A DNA stretch of 64,000 nucleotides, from the NCBI RefSeq assembly GCF_963924675.1, contig NC_089219.1, forward strand, positions 154,338,288 through 154,402,287, written 5' to 3'. The DNA is from Phocoena phocoena. Lineage: Eukaryota > Chordata > Mammalia > Artiodactyla > Phocoenidae. The notes under the pieces are model-generated. The model did not search any database. It was not told the DNA's origin and saw nothing but the letters and a program-made list of their open reading frames with translations. Below, in pieces: positions 47,112 to 58,594 of the stretch (positions are counted from its first letter, which is position 1; each line of letters starts with the position of its first letter). Position numbers and translations under genes: made by a program.

Positions 47112-47840
47112 CAGCTGCCATAGGGTCCCACAATTCCACTCCTGGGCATAGATCCAGAGAAAACTCTAATTCAAAAATATACATATACCCCTGGGATTTC
47201 CCTGGTGGTCTAGTGGTTAAGACTCTGTGCTTCCAGTGCAAGCAGCATGGGTTCCATCTCTGGCCAGGGAACTAAGATCCCACATGCTGTGTGACAAAAA
47301 AATAAAGAAAGAGAGAAAGAAAGAAAGAAAAAGAAAGAAAGAAAGAAAATATACATGCACCCCAATGTTCATTGCATCACTATTTATAATAGGCAAGATG
47401 TGGAAGCTACCTAAATGTCCACTGATGGATGAATGGATAAAGAAGATGTGGTATATATATACAATGGAATATATTCAGCCATAAAAAGAATGAAATAATG
47501 CTATTTGCAGCAACGTCGTGGATGGACCTAGAGATTATCATACTAAGTGAAGTAAGTCAGAAGAGAAAGACAAATATATGATCTCACTTATATGTGAAAT
47601 CTAAAATACGACACAAATGAACTTGTCTACGAAACAAAAACAGACTCACAGACATAGAGAACAGACTTGTGCTTGCCAAGGGGGAGAAAGAGTGAGGGAG
47701 GGTTGGATTGGGAGTTTGGGGTTAGCAGACGCAAACTATTAAATATAGGATGGATAAACTACTAGGTCCTACTGTCTAGCACAGGGAACTATATTCAATA
47801 TCCTGTGATAAGCCATAATGGAAAAGAAAAAGAGTTTTAT
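47112..47840 (+). mobile_element. L1 3' region split by a SINE
   Basis: L1 phrases before the SINE (AATTCCACTCCTGGGCATAG, AGAGAAAACTCTAATTC) continue after it (CCCAATGTTCATTGCATCAC, GATGAATGGATAAAGAAG, GTCTAGCACAGGGAACTATA). In plus, 47390-47480 keeps the ORF2 C-terminal reading PKCPLMDEWIKKMWYIYTME. Confidence 0.88.
47192..47345 (+). mobile_element. CHR-like SINE nested in L1
   Basis: GGGATTTCCCTGGTGGTCTA, AGTGGTTAAGACTCTGTGC, GGGAACTAAGATCCCACATG and a tail expanded into (GAAA)n. The flanking L1 sequence AAAATATACAT(AT/GC)ACCCC is duplicated at 47174-47191 and 47346-47362. Confidence 0.88.
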
Positions 47841-48084
47841 TTATAGGTTCCATCCTTAATTGAGCTGGCCCATCCCCTCCCATGGTTCTAAGTGCAGCCC
47901 GAGGCTGCAGACTTCCCACCGTGGTCTTCAGCTCCAGAGCAAGCCACCTGCAAACCAGCCGCATCTTCCCAGGGGCTGGCAACTCTCCTTTGCTACTGAT
48001 TCCAAGACACATGCAGATAGCACAAATGTGACCATGAAAACAAACACAGGCATGTTCAAGTCAGGGAAATAACATTCTTATCTC

Positions 48085-48620
48085 TGTTTAGTAGTTGCTT
48101 AATTTTAGAATAGCTTAAGAGTTACAAAAAAGTTGCAAAGATCTGTACAGAGTGTACAGAGTGCTGTGGACCCCCGACACAGTACCCCTATTTCCAACAC
48201 GTTAGTACGACATACTTATCCAACGAAGGAACCGAGATGGATACGTTATTATTAACTAAAGTCCACACTTTATTAGAATGTCCCTAGCTTTCCCCTAACA
48301 TCCTTTTTCTGTCCCAGTCTCCTCTGGGCTGTGACATTTCTCAGACGTCCCTGGGTTTTGATACCTTGAAAGTTTTGAGGAGGACTGGTCAGGTATTTTG
48401 TCCCTCAATTTGTTTGTCTGTTGGTTTTCTGATGTTTTTCTTATGGTTGGTCTGGAGTTATGGGGTTTGGGGCGGAAGATCCAGACAGAGATAAAAATGT
48501 CATTCTCCTCAGCTCACATCATCAAGGATACACACCATCAAGGATACACACATCAAGGATACACACCATCAACGGGACTTGTGACAAACAATTTTACCCT
48601 TGATCACCTGGCCAGTAGCG
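48085..48620 (-). mobile_element. Old L1 fragment, antisense
   Basis: TAAGAGTTACAAAAAAGTTG, CCCCTATTTCCAACACG, GGTATTTTGTCCCTCAATTT, GTTGGTCTGGAGTTATGGG and CCTTGATCACCTGGCC, in the order of antisense L1ME copies. Confidence 0.7.
48520..48570 (+). repeat. Three tandem copies of a 16-17-bp motif
   Basis: CATCAAGGATACACAC is repeated three times inside the L1 fragment, a small local slippage expansion. Confidence 0.9.
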
Positions 48621-48930
48621 TCTTTTTTTTTTTTTGCTGTGTTGGGTCTTCACTGCTGCACACGGGCTTTCTCTAGTTGCGGCGAGCAGGGGCTCCTCTT
48701 TGTTGCGGGCACGTGCTTCTCATTACAGTGGCTTCTTTTGTTTCGGAGCACGGGCTCTAGATCTGCGGGCTTCTGTAGTTGTGGCATGGGGGCTCAGTAG
48801 TTGTGGCTCTCAGGATCTAGAGCGCAGGCTCAACAGTTGTGGCCCACGGGCTTAGTTGATCTGCGGCACATGGGATCTTCCTGGACCAGGGCTCGAAACT
48901 GTGTCCCCTGCATTGGCAGGTGGATCCTTT
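48621..48930 (-). mobile_element. Older CHR-1-type SINE, antisense
   Basis: Poly(T), then GTTGGGTCTTCACTGCTGCA, TCTCTAGTTGCGGCGAGC, CTTCTGTAGTTGTGGCATG, CACATGGGATCTTCCTGG and CCTGCATTGGCAGGTGGAT. This is the longer tRNA-derived form. Its last (head) portion is cut off where the SRSF3 copy begins. Confidence 0.85.
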
Positions 48931-50223
48931 TTTTTTTTCTTTGTTCCTTTTGGAACCAAAACTTTAATCCCAAGGAGTCTCACAAAACATTACAAATGAC
49001 AGCATGAAAAAAAAATTGCACAGTACCTCAAAGTTCAGCTCTACAATATACTCTTAATCTGGCAGGACATTGGTATCTTGATAATCTCAACTTCCAAAAA
49101 ACATTACAAAGAGTTATGTATTCATGTACAGCAATCACAGAGGGGACTTATGACCTAACTCAAAGGTAAACTAATTTCCTTGAAACTTCTTAGATTCTAA
49201 ACTCACTGGACAACCTCTTGTCCAGTGTGAAGACTAGTGGAATTCTTAAACCTCTAATCTAGGGTAAGGGTGCAGCTTTCATTTCTACCTGCTGGCTTGT
49301 GTTCACAGCACCTTTTAAAGACTGCTTGCTTAACTACAGCTGCATACCATATCCCAGCTACAGAAAGTCTTTTCAATGTTTGCCAGTGTTGTTTCCATAA
49401 TAATAAACATCACACTTTAGGTGGGCAGGAGTTAGAGTTTTATTATCAGTCTAGGCAAGACCAAAAATTCAAAGCAAATTCAATTTTGCTTGAGGGAACA
49501 TTGTAAAGAAACAATTCTTCATATTACATGCCTCATATGACCCATTTCAAACCACAGAGAATGACACCTCTTTGTGTCACTGTCCCAAGAGACAAACAAA
49601 TGTGAACAGCTAAAACATTTAAAAGTGCATCAAGCTTCGGAAGTCTCAAACAAAACTTGAATTTTCTGTACATACTCCTGTCAAATGAAGTTATTTCCTG
49701 TGCACCACTCCTCTTGCAAAGTGGTCTGCTATTTCCTTTCATTTGACCTGGATCAGCCAGGAGACCTAGAGAAAGATCGGGACGGCTTGCGATTTCTCTC
49801 CTGGGACAGTGATCTCTCTCTTCTCCTATATCTACTAAAGGGACCTGCTCCGGCTGCGGGAGAAGCTTCTCCGTCTTGGAGATCTGTGGTGAGGGGGAGG
49901 ACTCCTCCTCCGATAATCATCTCGAGGGCGACGACCCCAAGAAGAAGGCGGCCACGATTTCGACTTCTCCTTTCCCCATTCGACAGGTCCACTCTTACTC
50001 GGCAGCCACAGAGTGTTCGCCCGTCTACTTCTCAGACAGCATCCGCTGCATCTCGGGGATCTTCATTTTCAACAAGAGCGAAGCCGGGAGGGTTTTTAGC
50101 AACCCACACACTTCGGAGTGGTCCATAATATCCTAAAGCTCGTTCGAATTCAGTCTCGTTACCACTGTTTCCAAGATTCCTTACATAAACGTTACAGTCC
50201 AACGGACAGGAATCCCGATGCAA
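48931..50223 (-). pseudogene. SRSF3: Processed SRSF3 pseudogene
   Basis: SRSF3 is a small SR splicing factor: one RRM followed by an RS domain. On minus the coding remnant runs 50223-49729: [36 protein letters not shown], then [10 protein letters not shown] and a CGA-to-TGA stop, later [30 protein letters not shown] and SNERK-TAG. The initiator is TTG. The RNP1 context GFAFVEFED reads [10 protein letters not shown] compensated frameshift pair scrambles the early RS region, so the whole remnant keeps the parent's 495-nt length. About 790 bp of 3'UTR match follows, ending in a poly(A) (T-run at 48931-48940). No introns. Dead by start loss and stops. Confidence 0.93.
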
Positions 50224-50229
50224 GACCCT

Positions 50230-50578
50230 CGTGGCTCCTGGGTTTCACAGGCCACAGGGTGATCCCAGGCCTCTAGAATCTGGCAGCTGAATCTGCTCGC
50301 ACAAGCTGTCCTGTGGGGATGCTTTTCCCCCTATGTGTCCAGCCCGGGGCCCTGCTGTCTAGGTCCGACCTCCAGGGTGACAGGGTGAACCCCAGGTCCC
50401 TGGAGCAAACACTCAGAGCCCTGGTGACTGGACTCATGGGGCTGGGGCGGCAGCTGGACATGTGTGGCCACCCTGGTGGTGTTTGGCCCCATCTGCAGTT
50501 CCAGTTCCAGCTGAGAAAGAGCCTCGCTGTGTTATTTTCTCCTGGTTGTGTAAGGATCCCTGGTGTCATTTGACAGAA
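50230..50578. other. Non-coding, no recognised element
   Basis: GC-rich sequence between the SRSF3 copy and the polypurine array; nothing recognised. Confidence 0.35.
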
Positions 50579-50589
50579 ATGTAGATGGT

Positions 50590-53145
50590 GTGTTCTCTCT
50601 TTTCTCCCTGCTTCCTCTCGTCCCTCTCACCCTCCCTCTCTCCCTCTCCCTCTCTCTCTCTCCCTCTTCCCTCTGCCTCTCTCTTTCCCTCTCTCCCTCC
50701 TCCCTCTCCCCCGTCTCCCCCCTCCCGCCTCCCTCGTCCCTCTTCCCTCTCCCCTCTCCCTCTCTCCCTTCCTCTCTCCCTGTCCCTGTTTCCCTGTTCT
50801 GCACGCTCTCCCTCTACCTCTTTCCCTCTCCCTCCACCTCCTTCCCTCTCTGGAGAGGGAAGGAGGTGTCAGGGACAGGGAGAGAGAGCAGGAGAGGGAG
50901 GGGGGAGAGAGAGGGGGGAGAGGGAGAGAGGGATAGAGGGAGGGAGTGAAGGACGTCTCTCCCTCCCTCCATCTCTCTCTCCCTCCCTCCCTCTATCCCT
51001 CTCTCCCTCCCTCCCTCTATCCCTCTCTCCCTCCCTCCCTCTATCTCTCTCTCCCTCCCTCCCTCTATCCCTCTCTCCCTCCCTCCCTCTATCCCTCTCC
51101 CTCCCTCCCTCCATCCCTCTCCCTCCCTCCATCCCTCTCCCTCCCTCCATCCCTCTCTCCCTCCCTCCCTCCATCCCTCTCCCTCCCTCCCTCCATCCCT
51201 CTCTCCCTCCCTCTCTTTCCCTCCTTCCCTCTATCCCTCTCTCCCTCCCTCCCTCTATCCCGCCCTCCCTCTATCCCTCCCTCCCTCCCTCTATCCCTCT
51301 CTCCCTCCCTCCATCCCTCTCCCTCCCTCCATCCCTCTCCCTCCCTCCATCCCTCTCCCTCCCTCCATCCCTCTCCCTCCCTCCCTCTATCCCTCTCTCC
51401 CTCCCTCCATCCCTCTCCCTCCCTCCCTCTATCCCTCTCTCCCTCCCTCCCTCTATCCCTCCCTCCTTCTCCTCCCTCTCCCTCCATCTCTCCATCTCCC
51501 TCACTCCCTCCCAGAGAGGGAGAGATGGAGGAAGGGAGAGGGATAGAGGGAGAGGGGGAGATGGAGGGAGAGGGAGAAGGAGGGAGAGAGGGAGAGGGAA
51601 AGAGGTCTCTTCCTCCCTCCCTCTCCCTCTGTCCTCCTTCTCTCCCTCTCCCTCCCTCTCTCCCTGTCCCTGTTTCCCTGTTCCACTCTCCCTCTCCTTC
51701 CACCTCCTTCCCTCTCCAGAGAGGGAAGGAGGTGGAAGGAGAGGGAGAGAGAGCAGGAGAGGAAGTGGGGAGAGGGAGAGAGAGGGGGGAGAGGGAGAGA
51801 GTGATAGAGGGAGGGAGCGAAAGACATCTCTCCCTCCCTCCCTCCCTCTCCCTCTCCCACCAACTCTCCCTCTCCCTCACTCCTTCCCAGAGAGGGAGAG
51901 ATGGAGGGAGAGGCAGAGATAAGGGAGAGGGAGAGATGGAGGGAGAGGGAGAGAGGAAGAGAGAGAGGAACAGAGGAAGAGAGAGAGAGGGAGAGAGGGA
52001 GAGGGAAAGTGGTCTCTTCCTCCCTCCCTCTCCCTCTCCTCCGTCTCTCCCTCTCCTTCCCTCGCCCTTTCCCTTCCTCTCTCCCTCTCCCTCCCTCTGT
52101 CACTCCCTCTCCCTCCAACCCTCCCTCGCCCTCACTCCCTCCCAGAGAGGGAGAGATGGAGGGAGAGGAAGAGACAAGGGAGAGGGAGAACGGAACAGGG
52201 AAACAGGGACAGGGAGAGAGAGAGGGAGAGGGAGAGGGAGAGAGGGAGAGAAGGAGAGAGGGAGAGGGAGGGAGGAAGAGACCTCTTTCCCGCTCCCTCT
52301 CTCTCTCTCTCTCCCTCTCCCTCTCCCTCCATCTCTCCCTCTCCCTCTCTCCCACTGCCTTATCTCTGCCTCTCCCTCCATCTCTCCCTCTCTGGGAGGG
52401 AGTGAGGGAGATGGAAAGACGGAGGGAGAAGGAGAGTTGGAGCGAGAGGGAGAGGGAGGAGAAGGAGGGAGGGATAGAGGGAGGGAGGGAGAGAGGAATA
52501 GAGGGAGGGAGGGAGGGAGAGGGATAGAGGGAGGGAGGGAGGGAGAGAGGGATAGAGGGAGGGAGGGAGAGAGGGAGAGAGGGAGAGGGATGGAGGGAGG
52601 GAGGGAGGGATGGAGGGATGGAGGGAGGGAGAGAGGGAGAGAGGGAGAGAGGGAGGGAGGGAGGGAGGGAGAGGGAGAGAGGGAGGGAGGGAGAGGGATA
52701 GAGGGAGGGAGGGAGAGAGGGATGGAGGGAAAGAGGGAAAGAGGGAGGGAGAGAGAGAGGGAGGGAGAGAGGGAGAGAGGGAGGGAGGGAGGGAGGGAGA
52801 GACGTCTTTCGCTCCCTCCATCACTCTCTCCCTCTGCACCCTCTCTCTCCCTCTGCCCCCTCCCTCTCCATCTCTCTCTCTCCCTCTCCCTCCACCTCCT
52901 TCCCTCTTCAGAGAGGGAAGGAGGTGGAGGGAGAGGGAGAGGGAAAGTGGTAGAGCCAGAGCATGTGGACAGGGAAACAGGGACAGGGAGAGAGGAAGGG
53001 AGAGAGAGAGAGGGAGAGGGAGAGAGAGAGAGGGAGAGGGAGAGAGGGAAAGGGGGAGAGGGAGAGGGAGAGAGGGAGAAAGGGAGAGAGGGAGAGAGAA
53101 GTGCTGAGGAGGGGGGCTCCCTCCCCCTCCCATCCTCTCCCCACT
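50590..53145. repeat. Strand-switching CT/GA polypurine-polypyrimidine array
   Basis: About 2.5 kb built from CTCCCT-type and GGGAGA-type blocks that alternate on the same strand. CT-rich: about 50600-50850, 50960-51512, 51608-51718, 51830-51888, 52013-52142, 52285-52391, 52805-52908. GA-rich blocks lie between and at the end (52909-53100). Switch points are palindromes, notably CCTTCCCTCTC flanking GAGAGGGAAGG near 50851, 51719 and 52911, and CTCCC/GGGAG forms near 51512, 51888, 52142 and 52391. A recurring AACAGGGAAACAGGGACAGG motif or its complement marks a larger compound unit. All frames are open for long stretches, which is not evidence of coding. Confidence 0.95.
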
Positions 53146-54394
53146 GCTTTCTCTTTTTTCTGCTTCAACAAACAGCAGGCGCCTTTTAGATCAGCCCTGA
53201 AGTCAACGTTGATGCTCGGAAGGCCTGACCTCCCCGCTGACTTCCAGCCCAGGACCACCGCTGGGAGATGAAGTCTGCAGGGCCCTGGGCACAGGCTGCA
53301 CAGGTACCTCCTCTGATGCCCAATCTCTCCTCGTTTACGAGAAAGCAGACACTCCCCTCCCTGACTCCCCAAGATTTGGGGCCTTTTTAGTATGTGTCAA
53401 TAATGCCATGAGTGACTACTTAACTCTTCCACGAGGACCCATCTCCCCAAATGCAGTGGTTTTCAGCCTTGACTGCACTAGAGAACCCCCAGGGAAGGGA
53501 GAGAGGTCTCTCCCTCCTTCTCTCTCTCTCTCTCCCTCTGTACTTCTGTCTACCTCTCTCCCTCTCCCTCTCCCTCTGGGGTGATGCCCGATGAGCTCAG
53601 AATCGCAGATGGCCCCCCCATCCCCTCTCTGTGGCTTGCATGGGGGATGCACCTTCTCACTGTGGCCCAGGCATGGCCTTGACATTCAGACATCGGGTCC
53701 TGCACGGACACTTGTGTTTGTTCCATAGCGCATGGGGCTGCAGTCTGTGCTTCTGTAGATGGGGGCTGTGCGTGAGCCCTTCATCTTCCCCGCAGACACC
53801 ACTGGTGCTCGCTCGGCCTCGCGGGTGATGCAGGGGGCACGGGGTACAGTCTTGTGTCCCCACCTTCTTGGGCTACAGACAGGCCACGCTGTTCCTGTGG
53901 TGACTGGGGGCTCCCAGGAGAACCCCACTGCAGACCGGAGAGGTGGCCCCCGAGAAGGTGGCGTACGCCTGGGGCCGGGCCTCATCCGTGAGCCACGGGC
54001 CACCTGCAGCAACAGGTGTCTCACCATCCAGGGGCCGGGTGTTCGGGCGCCGTGGGGTTGAGTTACTGTCTGCACGGCAGCCGTGTTTGTCTTGTTGAGC
54101 CTGGGGAGGCCCCCTGGTGGCTCCTGGAGAGCCTGGCCGCATTTCTTCCTTCCCTTGGCCTTAGAGTCCATCACGTTCATGCCGTTTCTGGTTGCAAAAG
54201 GACCTGTGTTAATAAAGACCACGTGTTAGGACAGCACAAAAGTGTCTAGAAATCTGGGCCAGGAGGAGAAAGGAGGGGGATTGGCTGCGCCCACCAGTGG
54301 CCTGGGAGCCCTGCCCACCTGCAGAGACCTGGGCCGGGGCCCGCGGGGAGGGCGTGGCCCATGGTCCCCAGCGCCTTCCGTCTCTGGGTTCCAG
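53146..54394. other. Flank or intron upstream of the THOP1-like exons
   Basis: Holds a second small CT-rich patch at 53500-53578 and otherwise GC-rich sequence. A 178-codon minus-strand open frame (53686-54222) has no domain. I found no earlier THOP1 exon here. Confidence 0.4.
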
Positions 54395-55647
54395 GAGAAC
54401 TGCGTGATCCTCAGAGAGCTGGTGAGGCTGCAGGCCCTCAAGTCCCGCCTGCTAGGGTTCCGCACGCATGCCGACTCCATGCTGGAGATGAACATGGATA
54501 AGACCAGCCAGGTGGCGGCCGCTGTCCTAGGTAACACCGCCTTCTCCTGAGTCCCAGTGGGGATGGGGGTCAGGCAGACCTCGACCGGACGTGGTGCTGC
54601 CTGAGACCCCACTATGTCAGCCCTTGGGGGTCGCCTTCCCGGACCCTTCTTTCTGCCTCGAGGGGCGTGGGGTCGGGGGTGGCTGGGGGGCTGCCCCAGG
54701 GACGTAGCCAAGCCTCTCCCCTCGCCCGCAGGTGAGCTGGCCCAGAAGCTGAAGCCCCTCGGGGGGGCAGGAGCGGCCGTGATCCTGGAGCTAAAGAAGG
54801 TCGAGTGCCAGAGGCGGGGCCTGCACTTTGACGGCCCCATCAACGCCTGGGACTTGCGCTACTACATGAACCAGGGGGAGGAGACGTGCTACCACGTGGA
54901 CCAGTACCTGCTCAATGAGTCCTTCCCCATGCAGGCAGTCACACGCGGGCTGCTCGGCATCTCCCAGGAGCTGTTGGGGCTGACCTTCGACCTGGAGGAG
55001 GGCACCAACATGTGTCACGAAGATGTGAGGCTCTAAACTGTCTGGGACGCGGCCTCGGGCAAGGTCATCCATCAGCAAGTTCTACCTGACCTCTATCCTC
55101 GGTGCGTGTGTGGGGGAACCTGTCGGCCGTGGGCCGGGGCTCCTCTGTGGAAGCGGGGCCCCATCCACGTCCCTCCGCAGGGTGGGGAAGTCTGGGCACG
55201 CGGCCTGCTTCAGCCTGCAGCCGGGCTGCCTACAGCACGATGGGAGCTGCCAGATCGCCATCGCAGCCATGGTGGCCAACTTCACCAAGCCTACGCCCAA
55301 CCTGCCCTCACTGCTGTGGCATGATGAGCGGGAGATCAACTTCCACGACGTCGGGCACGCGATGCACCAGCTCCGCTCCCAGGCGCAGGGCTGCAGGCAG
55401 GGGGCGGGGAGGGCCCGGGCATGCGTGGTCCTCAGGCAGGCCCTCGCCATGGGGTTCTTTCATTGACATCACCCCGCACGTGGTGACGCCCTCGGTGTCA
55501 GCTTCCATCATCAAACCCCAGGCACTGGGCGCGTCAATAACGGAAATGGATGTCCTTGAGGCTCTAGAGGCTGGAAGACCCAGATCAAGGAGTCAGGGCG
55601 GGTTCCCTGCATGTTAAATACATGTACTCAAGAGTTGCTTTTAAAAA

Positions 55648-55769
55648 AGACAAAAGAAAAGAAAGGAACGTTGCCTGCACGTCTGCTGACAGCCGGTGAT
55701 GAGAACCAGAGGGAAGGCTCTGGGGCCGGAGGCGCAGTGCCCTGTGAGCTCGGGGGCTGCTGCCAGTCT
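55648..55769 (+). repeat. Direct repeat copy 1 within THOP1-like intron
   Basis: Shares about 90% identity by eye with 56216-56338, including GACAGCCGGTGATGAGAACC, AGAGGGAAGGCTCTGGGGCC and GCTGCTGCCAGTCT. Confidence 0.88.
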
Positions 55770-55879
55770 CCGTGGAGGCTCAGCGAGTCCCAGTGACTTC
55801 CCCACGTGGGGGGCACCAGCTGAGCGTCTGGGCCCAGGACCCACTGCTTGTTCAGTCTTCCTGTGGTCAGCCCTTCATC

Positions 55880-56212
55880 CTGAGAGCGATACTCTCACAG
55901 GCTGCACCGGGGCATGTGGGGACAGTTTACTGAGCTGTACAGACGTCACTACTGCTTTGGACCATTTCCATCATCCCGAAAATGTCCCTCACGCCCTTAG
56001 CTATCACTCCGTCCCCTCGCCAGCCCCTGACAACCAGGAACCCACTCGCTGACTCTGTGGATCTACCTGCTCTGGACGTTTCTCCTCAGTGGGGTCATGC
56101 CCTGTGTGTCCTTCTGTGTATGACTTCTCTCGCTGAGCATCGTGTTCTCAGGGTGTATCGACGTGGCAGCGAGCGTCAGGGCTTCACCGCATTGCGTGGC
56201 TGAGGGACGTAA
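55880..56212 (-). mobile_element. GC-rich old L1 3' fragment, antisense
   Basis: CCAGCCCCTGACAACCAGGA, CTGTGGATCTACCTGCTCTG and GCTGAGCATCGTGTTCTCAG follow antisense L1 3' order. It lies exactly between the two direct-repeat copies. Confidence 0.65.
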
Positions 56213-56215
56213 AGA

Positions 56216-56338
56216 AGACGAGAGAAAAGAAAAGAACGTTGCATGCAAGTCTGGTGACAGCCGGTGATGAGAACCAGAGGGAAGGCTCTGGGGCCGGGGG
56301 CGCCGTGCCCTGTGAGGCCCTGGCGCTGCTGCCAGTCT
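56216..56338 (+). repeat. Direct repeat copy 2, abutting a THOP1-like exon
   Basis: Second copy of the 55648-55769 segment; it runs directly into the ELLDKLIKSREAN exon. The upstream copy is therefore probably a local duplicate of intron sequence. Confidence 0.85.
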
Positions 56339-57679
56339 TGGTGGGGCACGGGCAGCACCGTCCCTCAGGAGCTGCTGGACAAGCTCATCAAGTCCCGGGA
56401 GGCCAACCCAGATGCAGCCGGACCGAGGGAAGGGCAGGGGGCTTCCGGTCTGCCCGTCTGGAAAGCGCGGCCTGGACACGGTGCCAGCCCCCCGTCTCCT
56501 TCCTCCCGCCCCCCAGGCCTCTTCAACCTGTGCCAGATCGTCCTGGCCAAGGTGGTTCAGGCCCTGCACACGCAGATGCCCGCGGACCCGGCCCAGGAGA
56601 ATGCCCGCCTCTGCCAGGAGATCCTGGGGTGCCCAACCATGCCAGGTAGCCAAGCGCGCGCCGGGCCCACCTTACCGGTTGGTTGGCGGTTACTGCCCAG
56701 GTCAAGAGGATCGTCTGGTGGTGTGTGAATGGGGACCGACTGACGGGCTCCGGCCGAGGCTCACTGACCTCTGGCCTCTTCCTGCCACGGTTCCTTGGCT
56801 GGTCCCTCCAGCTGTGGCCCGCAGAGTCGGAGGGTGGGGTGGGAGGCTCTGCACGTGCTTTCTAGAGAGCCTGGAAGAGGCAGGAGAGGGCTTCATATCC
56901 CGGACAGAAGGCATCGACGAGGTCTGCCCATGCGTGTCGGTGCGGACACGCGGTTCACTCCCTCGTGAGTGCTTTAACTAGTGATCTCCCCGTGGTGGAG
57001 GGCGAGCCCTGACTCGTCTCTCGCAGCCTCGGCAGCTGACCTTGTAAAAGGCTTAGGAGTGAACCCTCGTGAGCTTCAGCAGAAAGTTGGCAAAGATTTA
57101 TTTGTGTCCCTCCACTGAACTGCCAGCAAGGTCCCCGTTTTCTACAAGTGTTGGGCCAATACTCTCTAGTGGCAGAGGACTCAGACAAGGTTGCTTTGAG
57201 GCCCCCACCCCCGCTCTGGGGCAGGGGCACTGAGCGGCCAGGGGGCTGGGCAGGAGCCCCTCCACGTGTGTCCCAGTGACCCACCTGCCTGCGACCTTTG
57301 GCCGCCTGGCAGGAAGCTACGACGCCCAGTTCTATGGCTACCTGTGCAGCAAGGTGTACTCCGCGGACACGTTCCACACTCACTTCAAGCAGGAGTGCAG
57401 CCTGAGCGAAGGTGAGAGGCCTGCCGCGCAGACCAAGAAGGCGCTCTTTGGCCTGGGCCTAGATGTTGTGCCGCCCCCCTGGGCCTGCTGGGCTCTGAGG
57501 GCCCTGCCCTGGACCCCCTGCTCCCCTGCCCTTTGTTCAGTCACAGCAGAGGTGGCCACACCCACACCCTCAGTGAAGGCGGAGTTCCACCCTCCTCCAA
57601 CCCCGCCCCCTCTCCGCAGGCTGCCATGGACTACAGAAGCTGCATCCTGAGGCCAGGGGGTTCCGAGGATGCCAAGGGC

Positions 57680-58590
57680 AGACATGATGGCCTTAAATGA
57701 GTCGCAGAGGCCTTAAGTGGGCTTGTGTGGTTGGGCTCACCTCTTATGTTTCAGTGAACTTTGTGAGAAGACAGGGCCTGGGAGCTGCAGCCTCACAGTT
57801 GGGCTCCACAGTAAGATGTGTGGGACACACCTCAAACTGACCCAAAACATGGAGCAATACCAGCCATCTAGAGGTCTAAAAGAGAGCCACTGCAGCTAGC
57901 CCATAGGTCCAAGAAAAATAAATTCATATTTATGTAACTGAGTTTTGGGGAGATTTGTTCCAAAACATTATCACAGCAAGAGCTGACTAATACAACATCC
58001 TCCAAATCACTGCTATGTACATGGCTGCCACCATGCCTACGTGTAAGGCAATTGTGTCCTCAAACTTTGAGAATTCTTGAATTCTTGGTGCCTCTCCAAC
58101 ACAATGTACATGGCTAAAGTTTCCCCAAATAACTTCACTAATGTACCACAAAGATCTCCCTAAACTTTTATTAAATGTAATGCAAAGTTCTTTCTATTCA
58201 TTTTCTGTTTCTACGTAGTTAAAATGCTTTTTATCAACCTAAAAGGATGGAAAACTGGAACAAAACATCTTTGTGGATAGCTGTTTTTCACAAAGGAAAA
58301 TTACTAACAAACCAGGCATTTCACTGAGTGTAGAGCACTAGTGCCCCTAGTGCCTCTAAATGCCCAGTGAACAAAGGCACTTAATAAATATTGAATCCTG
58401 CTCTCTCCACTTGAGAGGGGAGAGCAAGCTATTCTCAAGTAGTGGAGGGATTCTCTTAGCAGCTATTTGCAACATTCTGTGAACCTGGACACTGTGTAGC
58501 TACAAAGAAACATTTTGTCTAAGGAAACTAACTAGAGAAACTTGAAAGTGGAAAAAGAGAGAAGGAATGAGAGAATACCCTTCTCATGGT
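57680..58590. other. Non-coding; possible LTR end
   Basis: Sequence near 57910-57996, ending ATCACAGCAAGAGCTGACTA, resembles the 3' end of an MLT/MaLR-type LTR. The remainder is unrecognised. Confidence 0.4.
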
Positions 58591-58594
58591 GACT

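Larger units (their letters stand above)
54395..57675 (+). pseudogene. THOP1: Unprocessed THOP1 pseudogene (late exons)
   Basis: THOP1 is thimet oligopeptidase, an M3 zinc metallopeptidase. Exons with introns: 54395-54530 (ENCVILRELVRLQ, GFRTHADSMLEMNM; donor GTAACA), 54732-55101 (ELAQKLKPLG, RYYMNQGEETC), 55181-55382 (HAACFSLQPGC, QIAIAAMVANFTKP), about 56349-56411 (ELLDKLIKSREAN; donor GT now AT), 56517-56645 (LFNLCQIVLAKV, ARLCQEILG), 57277-57411 ([19 protein letters not shown]; donor GTGAGA), 57620-57675 ([16 protein letters not shown]). The zinc motif HEFGH is HDVGH (55344-55358), losing the catalytic Glu. The exon carrying the third ligand Glu is missing. TAA replaces a Tyr codon after EDVRL. 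The C-terminal coding sequence stops matching after SEDA. Confidence 0.93.

Noticed and set aside
50946..53189. 747-codon plus-strand open frame of Ser/Pro/Leu and Glu/Gly/Arg runs
   Set aside because: Pure translation of the CT/GA array. Long frames appear in all phases and on both strands, with no coding signature.
53686..54222. 178-codon minus-strand open frame beside the THOP1 copy
   Set aside because: No recognisable domain, no splice or promoter support, GC-rich context.
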